NCBI GenBank assembly: GCA_950295325.1
Contig: OX485805.1
Span: 54,708,758-54,772,757 of the forward strand
From: Polytrichum commune
Taxonomy: Eukaryota; Streptophyta; Polytrichopsida; Polytrichales; Polytrichaceae
DNA length: 64,000 nt
Direction: 5' to 3'
Shown one piece after another: positions 44,632 through 54,327 of this stretch (positions within the stretch are counted from its first letter, which is position 1; the number at the start of each line of letters is the position of its first letter). The notes below the pieces were generated by a model. The model ran no database searches. It was not told the origin of the DNA and was given only the letters and a program-made list of their open reading frames with translations. Position numbers and translations under genes: made by a program.

Positions 44632-47600
44632 AATATCCATTGGGGTAGCAGCCTCTGGATCCATGACCTCCGCCGGACGCTCCGCCTGAGACGACTGGGT
44701 CTGTTGGATGAGCTCCACGTCGTCGTCCCCGCCCAGGTCGAGTCTCTCCATGCGGACATCCTCCATGTGCGCGGATGGATGTCGTTCCTGTTCAGGGCTC
44801 TCCACGACCATCCCACGCGGACCTGCCGAGTCATTGGGGCTCCCCTGCGTTTCCTCCACAATGACCATGTCAGTGTGTTGCGCAGTGTCATCGCCCCTCC
44901 TATCTACAACCCTTGGGACGACGGTGAAAGAGGCCGTGTCCGTGTCTGTGGGCAGTCCTACCCTTGAAGGGGGAGGGGTGAGGACTGCCGGACCTGAAGA
45001 TTCACGAACGCGCGTTCGTAAATCTTCATCCTCCCTTAGCGCCGCCGTGATTGCATCGTGGGAGGTTGAGGCGGTCGCCGTCACCTCCGGGGGCAATGGA
45101 CTTCCCGCCGGCGTTGGGTGTGGCGCTGTTTGGTGGGAAGGCCCTCCTTGGTACATGACTGGAGGTGGGGGCTGTGAGGGGTATCCTCCAGGGGGGAAGG
45201 GGTAAGGTTGCTGGACCGGCGCAAAGAAGCTCTGCATGTTTCTGAGCATCTCGAAGATGGCGTCAGTTTTGACCGCTGATTCCCTCAGCTGCTCTTGCAG
45301 CCTGGCCAGATGCTTGGCGCTTTCCTCCTGGGCTGCAGCCATTTCCTCCTTCATCTTCGCCTCCAGCTTGGCGTTGAGCTCAGAGACGGTAAGCGCCTCC
45401 TCCTTCACCCGCTTGTTCTTGTCGTAGTCCACCCCAAGCTCGGCCATGATGTCCATGTCCCCCTCGTCCTCGTCGGAGACCTCGATGATTGCTCCCGGCG
45501 GCAACTCCACGTAGGGAGTCTTCTTCATCCTCCTCCTCGTGTTGCGGAAGAGGTCCAAAGATGGACGCGAGCGTTGGTCGAGGATGTCCAGGGTTTCCAT
45601 CTTCGGAACCACGGCGGGCCTTGGAGACTGTGACGTCGAGCATCCGCCTGGCGTTCCGAAAGGCTCCGCAAGAGACGTTCGCGCGGGGAGGAGGTCCAGG
45701 GTTGTCCCCGCGGACGACCTTGTATAACCACCCGGAGTCCCTTGAGGGTCGGGAAGATCTGTCGTTGGCGGCAAGATCCGAAGCGGGGGTACGTCGAAGG
45801 ACTGCAGAATGGCGTCCACGTTGGCGGAGGGGGCGGGCTCGTCGTCCTCTGAATCGTGGAGTGGTATGCCCTCGTCGGCGGGCATACTGAAGTCCATCCT
45901 TGGGACAGAGATGTCCTTGAGGTCCATCGTCGACGCCTTCGCACGGTGGATCTTGAAGTCTTCTTCGTCGATAGCGTCAACGAAGGTGTTGACTACGAGA
46001 CCCATCATCTGTGAGAAGAGAGCAATAAGGTCAGAAAATACGAACGCACGTTCGTAAACATCAAAGCGTGGCGTGCAACGAGTTTCAAGCATTACATTAC
46101 GAAGGGGGTTATGTTTACGAACGAGCGTTCGTAAACATCAATGCGTCACGTGCAGCGACTTTGAAACAATGCGTTGAGAAGTTGGTTAACTTTACGAACG
46201 AGCGTTCGTAAATGGAGTCTGGACAACTTACCATGGCCGCATACATGAATTTGGAGCCTCCACATACGTTGTATACCGTCTCTCCACTTATAACCAGACT
46301 CTGCAATATAGAGACGTAGAACTCCATCCTGAGTTCCATGGCGGGGAAGATGGTGTAGAGGGTCTCTTGCAGCAGATCCTTGGGAGGGGGATGCGGGATG
46401 CTGTAGATTTTCTTGAACGTGTTGTTCGCCTTGATAGGCGGTCGCCCATCCCTAAGCTCATTGTACGTCAAGAAAATCAGGCTGACCGCTCCCACCTGCT
46501 TGTTGCCCCTGGCCTCGTTGATGGCCACGATCCCCTCCGTCTTCGCTGGCACGTACGTGCTGTGGAAGATGCTGTACTCGAATTTGATCTTCTGCTCGTA
46601 CAGCTCTGTGACGACCGACAGCTTCTCCTGTTCGACTATCCACAGCCAAACGTGTGGCTCCCTCATGGCCGGCGATTTGAACTCCATGAACTTGGCCATG
46701 AAGGGGTTGTAGAAGGGAATGTCCTTCCCCCCTGCCTTGACGCACCCGGGATCCCCCTGAAATCGATCAGGGCAAAAGAGCAACCCCGTTGATCCTCCCT
46801 CACCTCGGCCCTGCTTATGGTGCCGTCCCACTTGGAAAATGTGACCCTCTCCACGCCGGAGGTCATCACGCAAAACCTTGCCACCCCTTCGAATGTGGCG
46901 TTCCTCTTCCTCTCCAAAAATTGTATGTACAACATTACCTCGTGGGGATCCGTGTCGGTTTTCTTAGTCCTTTTGTTCCCCTTCAACTTCAAAACCGAGG
47001 CGTGCTCCTTGACCAGACTGCGCATGGAGGCTCCGTTGATGTTGTAGTCGACCTTTAACAATTGCCATTGCGGCCAGTTGATGTCGCCGTCGACTTCAAA
47101 GATTTTGTACTCTGGTGCGAGTACGCTCAATTTTCTCATGGCAGCAGTCTTCAGCTTCCGGTGGTCACACCACTCCTTGATAGAGTACGTGCCGGGCTTG
47201 TGCTTTGGCCTCTTCAAAAAGATCTTGGGATAGGGAAGGTTTCTTCCCACGGTGTTCCCAAGAACATGAATCGCACACCTCTTCAGCTCTGACTCCGTTA
47301 ATCCCTGGAGGTGTCTAAAGAACTCCCTCAGTAGTGGGGGCGCCTCACCGGTTTTTTCCGTGCTGTACTTCTCCTCGGTGTCGGGATTGACCAAATCGCC
47401 CGAGCTGTGTGCATCAAAAAACTGTGTCCACAAGTCCCAGGTGTCCCTGTTGCAGCAGATCAGTCTGAGCTCACCCTTCAGCTCAAGCACTGACTTGGTG
47501 GTGGTGGACTTCATATCGATGGAAGAGAACTTGTCTACCATCGCATCGCAAAATGCCTGCACAAAACAAGATGTCAGTGTTGCACATAATACGAACGCAC

Positions 47601-48965
47601 GTTCGTAAATTGAGTATGTAATTGAAGTTTTCATGAATCTAACACTTTACGAACGTTCGTTCGTAAACTCACCTTCCATTGGGGAGACTGGTTCTTGGCG
47701 TTCTCCCTTTCCTTTGGTGGGCATCCGTGTGCCACCCAGACGTCTCTGGCAGCCACTATGTTAGCCGCCCACGAAGCCTCGAACGCCTTGATTTTGTTCC
47801 CCGAGTTCAGGAAGGTTGAAATCTTGCGCAACTTGTCCCAATCGTCCGACCAGACCAAGAACGCCTTCCAGTACCGCAGGTCAGCCTTCAGCTCGTGCTG
47901 GAAGTTGTCGTCCTTGAGGATCTGTTGCGATGCCTCCAAGCTGTGCTGACCATCTATAATCCAGAATTCTCCATTCTGGATTCGCGGCCAATCCACCTCT
48001 GTCGGTCGGGATGTCAGCCCCTTGGGCATGACGCAGACTGTCTGTCTATCCCACTTGACGTTATTCATGAGGTTGTTTATCTGCCACTTCACCCCACCGC
48101 TCTCGCGAGACCTTACCACCCACTTGTTGGGTGACTTTTCGCACTTGAAGCAGTCCACGTTGAACGTGAAGTGGCGCCCCATGGGCCAGCAATCCTTCGA
48201 GTAATTATTGAAATCTCGTAGGATCTTCGTTGCCTTCACCGCATCTGGATTCTCACCCTTCTTTAAAGGGGTTGGCATCACGGGAGGAGAGCTCACCTCA
48301 GCGCCCTCTGTTACCCCAGACCTCTCCATTTCGTCCCGGGACCTCTTCGATGGCGTGGAATGACGGCTGGGACCCTCCGTCACCCTGCTCGCGGAAGGCA
48401 CCGGCTTGGGTGCACTTCTCGATCCTCCTGCCCCGGATGCGGATGGTTTCCGTGGGCTCTTCTTCTTCTTGTTGGCTTCCGCGACCGCGCTATTGTACTT
48501 GGAGATATTCAAGGAGAGCGCGGCCAACTTCCTTGCTGTCCAGTACGAGCTCAGGGCGTACTTCGTGAAGAGGTCCTTGAGGAAGTGTTTGGCATCAGCC
48601 ACTACGTTATTTTCCGCGTATGTGTAGGAGAAACTATGTCTCCTGTACTCCAACAATAGGTTAATGTGATCCTTCTTGTTTTTCATGTCTAGAATCACAT
48701 AATCTCCTTGTGCCTCAATTGATTCTACTTCCCAAGTCTTCATCTGCACCCATTGCTCTGGCTGGTCCGGCGTCGTTTCCAGCTCGTATGTGAAGCGAAG
48801 ACAGAAAAAACCGTCTGATGTCTTCTCTGGCAGTGCCGTCCATTCCCCTATGAAGTCCTCCTTGGGGACATAATTATCGTTTCCGTTGGGGTCGGACACT
48901 GACTCTGGTAGTTGATCTATCTGCACTGCGAACATCTCAATGGCGCTTCTGCTCGGTCTGGCCAT
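44605..48965 (-). CDS. ParB/DGQHR-like plus DNA-methyltransferase-like protein (copy 2), exons 1-3
   Basis: Exons 48965-47673, 47556-46232 and 46008-44605, with GT-AG introns of 116 and 223 bp, all phase 0. Exon 1 (431 aa): novel N-terminus, Lys/Ser-rich linker near 210-290, Cys pair CFKC, then WDRQTVCVMPKG and WIIDGQHSLEAS (Asp338), the DGQHR/ParB-like signature, followed by ISTFLNSGNK. Exon 2: IDFRGIPG (about 696) where a DPPY motif would sit, then GETVYNVCGGSKFMYAAM, matching amino-methyltransferase SAM motif I (DPFxGSGT). Exon 3 continues MGLVVNTFVDAIDEEDFKIH as the following strand and acidic residue, then a disordered acidic/Pro tail. ParB-methyltransferase fusions are known in bacteria and phages. 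The lost DPPY suggests DNA binding without methylation. One frameshift lies in a C6 run at 46727-46732. An AG acceptor directly precedes the ATG, so an upstream non-coding exon is likely. Confidence 0.7.
45004..45019. repeat. Family-2 palindrome in coding exon 3, symmetry extended
   Basis: Core at 45004-45019 (centre CG). The flanks TGAAGATT and AATCTTCA are also complementary, giving symmetry from 44995 to 45028 with one mismatched pair. It reads in frame as LRTRVRE in the disordered tail. Confidence 0.95.
46040..46209. repeat. Three family-2 palindromes in intron 2 of copy 2
   Basis: Cores at 46040 (CA), 46117 (AG) and 46194 (AG), spaced exactly 77 bp. The 46117 site is symmetric over 28 bp (ATGTTT...AAACAT). 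Equivalent intron of copy 1: 6979 and 7014, other family. Confidence 0.95.
46727..46732. other. C6 run marking the frameshift in exon 2
   Basis: Exon 2 is 1,325 bp, one short of a multiple of three. The reading changes frame here between GIPGAS and KDIPFYNPF, while copy 1 reads straight through. A homopolymer length difference of one base would reconcile both, so it may be mutation or a sequence error. Confidence 0.7.
47591..47664. repeat. Two family-2 palindromes in intron 1 of copy 2
   Basis: Cores at 47591 (CA) and 47649 (TT) within the 116-bp intron 47557-47672. The second begins eight bases from the AAG/GTGAGT donor; copy 1 has a family-1 palindrome at the same distance. Confidence 0.95.
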
Positions 48966-48998
48966 CTGCAGAGCACATAAACATTTAGTATTGTGTTT

Positions 48999-49560
48999 AC
49001 GAACGAGCGTTCGTAATTGACAAAGCAAATCATATACACTAATCATTGAACTCTGGCTATGGATACCCGTGAGAAGTTGTAATGATGTCTTCGCTGATTT
49101 CATTTACGAACGATCGTTCGTAAAGAATGTGGTTGCTAAGGTGTATTTGACACAAGTTTACGAACGTGCGTTCGTATTGTTTCTAAACAAGTCCACGAGT
49201 CGTCCAGGGTTATCTAATTTCCATGAGGGTTGTTCGAATTTCCATGAGCATCTTCTAAATAGGTGAATTAATACTTTAGTTCTTATTTACGAACGTGCGT
49301 TCGTAAATAATGCTACTTGGGAATGCAGACAATTACCATGAAGGGTTTGGTATATTGTTATAGTTTGTGATTACGAACGTTCGTTCGTATTTTTGTATGT
49401 GTAATTGGATTTGAGGATTTTCTGATGTACAGGGTATAGACGAATATACGAACGTGCGTTCGTAAAAATGGAGGGTGAGGTGCGTATTTATGAACGCACG
49501 TTCGTATATGTTTGTGGGGTAAGGCATGTATTCACGCCACATTTACGAACGAACGTTCGT
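48999..49560. repeat. Eight family-2 palindromes 5' of the methyltransferase-like gene
   Basis: Cores start at 48999 (AG), 49106 (AT), 49160 (TG), 49289 (TG), 49373 (TT), 49448 (TG), 49490 (CA, ACG changed to ATG) and 49545 (AA). Spacing 42-129 bp with unrelated sequence between. The 49545 site is symmetric over 32 bp (CCACATTT...AAATGTGG) and 49289 over 28 bp. They lie in the promoter or first intron. Confidence 0.95.
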
Positions 49561-50002
49561 AAATGTGGTCATCTGGGATTAGGAAATGGTATATTTATTT
49601 ATGTACATATATATCCGTACATATACGTATACGTATATGTACATATGCGTATAAATGTTGGTATGAATGTTGCAATCTGGCATTGTTCATGATCCTGCAA
49701 CTCGTGATCAGATTGATGAAACACAAGTGAAAAATGGAATCAGAACAAAATTGCGAGTCAGTGATTGATAGTTCAGAATGAAGAGGAAAGTGTTATTTCA
49801 TACAAAACATGACATACCTCATAATGCAGAAAACAAATCACAAGGAATTCATCAAACAACAATTTCAGATTGTGAAGGAGTGATTTGTAAAGGAAACCTG
49901 TACTCACATTGAATTGTTGCACACAAATCCTCCTGCCTTCACTTTGTCACACTCTCAAGCCTTCACAACTTATATGCAAATCCTACACAAACCCTGATGT
50001 AC

Positions 50003-50345
50003 ACAACTCACAAGCTTCACAAAACTCAAGCTTTCTGAAGCTCTCAAGCTCTCAAGCTCTCAAGCTTTCCAAATCTCTGAAGCTCTCAACCTTTCTGAAA
50101 CTCTCAACCTCTCAACCTCAAACTCAAGCTCTCAAGCTTTCTAAAACTCAAGCTCTCAAGCTTTCTAAAACTCTAAACCTCTCAAGCTTTCTAAAACTCT
50201 CTACCTCTCAAGCTTTCTATAACTCTCAAGCTCTCAAGCTTTCTAAAACTCTAAACCTCTCAAGCTTTCTATAACTCTCAACCTCTCAAGCTTTCTATAA
50301 CTCTCAACCTCTCAACCTTTCCTACTCTCAAGCTTTCCTATTCTC
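50003..50345. repeat. CTCTCAAGCTTTC minisatellite
   Basis: Irregular array of CTCTCAAGCTTTCTAAAACT-like units of about 10-30 bp, strongly pyrimidine-biased on the plus strand. It lies between the two palindrome clusters. Confidence 0.85.
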
Positions 50346-50531
50346 AAGGTTCTGACAACACAACAAAACAACATTCACAATGAGGCTCTAAAATTGGCAA
50401 GGGCTTCGCCGCACCTAAGAGCTCCTCTCCTCCTCTGCTCCAAATGACAAATGAGGAGGAGAGAGAGGGGCGCGGGGAGGTAGCCGGCGCCGCTAGGGTT
50501 TCCAAGCGGTGGCCACGTGGCTAGTGGCCAC

Positions 50532-50800
50532 TGGCGAGGGCTGGGATGGGGGAGGGGGAGGGGGATGTGGGATGGGGAGGGGGAGGGGGAGGGGGAGGGG
50601 GATGGGGATGGGGATGGGGATGGGAATGGGGAGGGGGAGGGGGATGGGGAGGGGGAGGGGGATGGGGATGTGGATGGGGAGGGGGATGGGAGGGGATGGG
50701 GATGGGAATGGGGATGGGAGGGGAGGGGATGGGGAGGGGATGGGATGAGGATGGGATGAGGATGGGATGGGAGAAGGGGAGGGGGAGGGGATGGGGATGA
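50532..50800. repeat. G-rich (GGGGAN)n array
   Basis: About 270 bp of GGGGAG/GGGGAT hexamer variants on the plus strand with almost no C. Runs of four or five G every six bases could form G-quadruplexes. Long frames on both strands here are compositional artefacts. Confidence 0.9.
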
Positions 50801-51204
50801 GGGGATACCATGGGGACATGGAGGGATGAGGGTTCAGGAAAAATGAAATAGGAGATGGGAGGAGCTTAGTTTAGGGACATAAATTTGACTTTCCGTATCC
50901 CCTTAGTACCTCGACATATGGATTCCTTGTAAACATATTTTAGAAAAGTATGTTCAGATAATTTGTATTTAACAATTCATGTCATTTAGTAGGTTTTCGA
51001 TGAAGAATCCACCCCCAAGATGCAAATGTCGTTTTCATGAACGAGACATCTTTAAAGTTCTTCAATGGTTCCTCAAATAAATATTACATATATAAATGAC
51101 TCAATTTAAATTGTGGAGAGGGGCTATCTGATTCTCCACAAGAGGTGGATGAAAATTCAATTTTCAATACGATGTCATTAATTTCATGAGGTGTTAGCTT
51201 GAAC

Positions 51205-51556
51205 CACCCTTAATATGATATTTAGTGTTAGATACTCTAAATACAAACGCATAGTACACTAAATATCACTAACCCTATGAAGGTAACTACTATTCATTGC
51301 GAACTCAAACACTTAATTTCAACTATAATGGTAATATGTGGATGTCGCATGCACAAATTTTGTGTAAGGAAATTAATATGAAAAAAACAATTAACAATGA
51401 TAAAAGCATAAAGGACATGGTAGTAGGAAATGTGGTGGCCCATTTAATATGTCCAACACTAATTATCAAATAATTGAAATTTAGTGTTGACCATGATAGC
51501 GTAACAACACTATATTATACAATCAAACACTAAATATCATATTTAGTGTAGTGTAT
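51205..51556. mobile_element. Small MITE related to 14473-14806
   Basis: It has TAATATGATATTTAGTGTTA at the left and AACACTAAATATCATATTTA at the right, then GTGTAGTG. It shares AACACTAATTATCAAA and GGTAATATGTGGA with the nested copy. Confidence 0.5.
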
Positions 51557-53086
51557 TTTAGCCATGTGGTCACATGTTTTGCTAGTAGTATCAATTGATA
51601 GTATGAGCTTCCCATAAATTAAGTTAGTGCGATATGGATTATTTAGGAGTCGATATTGTTTGTGTATATAATGCATTGAAGTAACGATCTAAACCCTAAG
51701 CCCGCAAACCACATAGACAACTATTTCACAAACTCTATACCCTAACCCCAAACCCTAAACCCTAAACCCTACATCTTTTTATCTTACCAACCTTTCTTAT
51801 ATATGGCCATGTTGTGGTCTATGCGCATCATGTCAAAATGGTCTACCAATGTTGGTTCGATTGGAAATTGCTTTATTTGGGTCATAGCAACTATAATAAT
51901 CTAGACTCATGCCAATAATTGTCATTTTGATATAAAACATTGGTTTAGGGGGTGAAGAGTGAATTTTGAAATGCTAGCCCTTTCACCTTAATAGTTTTGA
52001 GTGCAATTTGATCACACAATACACACTTAGTCTTATTATAACATGAATGGTTTAAGACTTCAACTTAAATCAACAGTTAAGCTATGGTCATGCACATACT
52101 TCTTGTTGCAAATAATACAAATATATAATTGTAAGTGCATACTATTGTATGCACCATTCCAAATTAGTTATCCATTTCCACACCATGGTGGACCTAAAGT
52201 GAATTTCCAATAGGACGTCAAGTCATTTAATTAGGTGTCAACTTGAACTAACGATCGAATACTAGTGCATTAAACTTTAATTTTCACCAATGATGAATTG
52301 CAACAATGATTCATATTAATATGGGCCGATGTTTGGTGAGCCTCCAGTTCCAAATGTCCTCAATCTACCTAGCACAAGCCATTATGGATTAAGCGACTTT
52401 TTATTGGTATTCATGCACTTGGTGACCATATTACAAGCATTTTTTTTATGTGAATCATATGATACCTACAATTTTAGGAGATTCCACAATATGTTCTTAG
52501 CCACTCTTACCTCATTGTGTGTGTGAATATATATATCACTTAGACCTTCATCAATTCACTTGGACTTCACACCTTAGTCGCAAATAATTTAATACTCAAT
52601 GTTAACCCATCAACCCATATATATATATAATATAATAACCCATATATAAAATAGTAAAATAGTAAAATATACATATATATACATATAAATATAGACATAT
52701 AGACATATTTTCGTGCGACCTTGGTAACAACTAAGGTGTGCGACGGATTTATAGATTTACAATATGTTGCGTGCACGCAAGACATGTTCCATACATAATG
52801 CTATTTATATATTGCGCATGGATGGAATGGCATATTGTTAGGTCAAAGTAGGCGGCGGGAATCCGCTTTTTAAATAGCATCCAAGGGATTTTGAACCATC
52901 GGGGGGAAGGTACTTAAAGCTCTTCCCCCCCACAGAAGAGCTCTTTTCTGCGGCACATCCAAGTGTGCGCTCCACAGACCTGACTGGAACGCGCTCAAAC
53001 CATTTTCTTGTGCGCCAACCCTACACCTCCCAGGTCCACTACAGACTGCACATACCCGTATATACCGCCGCAAATACCGGACGTTT
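51557..53086. other. AT-rich spacer with interstitial telomeric tract
   Basis: No gene recognised. It contains CCCTAAA repeats at 51739-51770 and an AT-rich TATA tract near 52610-52700. Confidence 0.45.
51739..51770. repeat. Interstitial plant-type telomeric repeat
   Basis: Four to five imperfect CCCTAAA units. This is the plant telomere motif and supports a plant origin. Confidence 0.8.
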
Positions 53087-54183
53087 ACGAACGCACGTTC
53101 GTAAACGTGAGTTGGTAGCACATGTACATATAGGTACATGCACATACACAATAGGTACATCGATATGATGTGAGTTGTTTACGAACGTGCGTTCGTAAGT
53201 TGATCACAACCGTACTCGACATTGAGTTCCTTATAGACAGAACTAGGCACGAAAATTGTGTCGATGATATACGAACGTACGTTCATATATCTACCTTCAA
53301 GACCCAGACGCGCATGAGTTCCCGTGTAACCGTTTTCTCCAACGGAACATCTGGTGATGGGATATTTACGAACGTGCGTTCGTAAATATCACCTGGGATT
53401 ATTTTTCAAGAATCCAAAAAACATTCCTTAATTTATACACTTCAGTGCATTGGCCACGTTAACAATATGCAAGTTAAATACGAACGAGCGTTCGTATTTC
53501 TCACTACCGTTTGTGTCCGCGGAGAATTATGTTAGTTGAATTTTACGAACGCACGTTCGTAAATATCACCTGTCCACCGTCCACGCATCCACCAACAGGC
53601 CTGTTGACGCAAGCATGTGTAGAGGACTACACCGTGTTTATGATAGATACGAACGCTCGTTCGTATCTATGCAATCATGATTTAGTGATAGATGTCGACT
53701 GTCATTTTCCACTGGTTATTGGATTTCATGTTTCCCTGTAACGTGGCTATAGATATCTCTATTCGGACGTGTCCAATCATTTTTTCCAAACACTGTCGCG
53801 GCTGTGACATACAGATGATCGGTCGTTTGCATCCGCCCTTAAGTTTCGGCTGGAACTTACGAACGATCGTTCGTAAACACTCGCCCATCAAATATGATGC
53901 TTACTGCATGTGGATAAAGTGGCAAGTATATTTTAGGTGCTCTTATAATATGTCCCATTTAGATTTTATTGTATATTGGATTGATATTTTCGTCCGCGCG
54001 TTCGTGAATATATGTGCTTGTGTTGTCCCTTGGTGGTGGACAACCCTTCCAATGTTTTATTGGCGACTCGACCCAAAGCCCTTCACGGGTAATATATATC
54101 GGAATGGGGTTCCGTTGTGCAGGGACGTTTGAGTCCCGTGTAGGATTTGCATGTCATCGGGCTGTTGTCGAACGCACGTTCGT
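53087..54183. repeat. Ten family-2 palindromes 5' of the DUF7869-like gene
   Basis: Cores start at 53087 (CA), 53181 (TG), 53271 (TA, one change), 53368 (TG), 53480 (AG), 53545 (CA), 53649 (CT), 53869 (AT), about 53990 (CG, left arm degraded) and 54168 (CA, first base changed). Spacing is mostly 65-120 bp. Symmetry extends to 30 bp at 53368 (GATATTT...AAATATC) and 28 bp at 53087 and 53649, with different but complementary flanks. Confidence 0.95.
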
Positions 54184-54327
54184 CTTCATATGTGAGGTCC
54201 CGCAACGGTGTGGCGAGAGTTGTTTGTGATTTTTGAGCCATATATGTAGGCATATCTCGTATCCGCTTTTGTATGCATTGCGGTGGTTGTTGTGTTGGTC
54301 ATTTTATTGGTGGTTTGTTTAGGTTGG

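Noticed and set aside
48966..49103. N-terminal extension of the ParB/methyltransferase-like protein through the 48999 palindrome
   Set aside because: CTCTGCAG before the ATG at 48965 is a good splice acceptor, and the extension is just the translated palindrome and flank.
49617..49645. Perfect ACATATACGTATACGTATATGT-type palindrome near the array
   Set aside because: Alternating TA/CG-rich microsatellite with a different sequence; not part of the palindrome families.
50509..50819. Long Gly/Trp- or Pro-rich open frames on both strands
   Set aside because: Entirely produced by the GGGGAN repeat.
44117..54183. CRISPR-like array
   Set aside because: Spacing is irregular, sites lie in introns, exons and promoters of spliced genes, and each repeat is a self-palindrome. 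Eukaryotic context.
54283..54327. GTG start upstream of the DUF7869-like gene, giving a hydrophobic leader
   Set aside because: GTG starts are not expected in a plant nuclear gene; the first ATG is at 54328.
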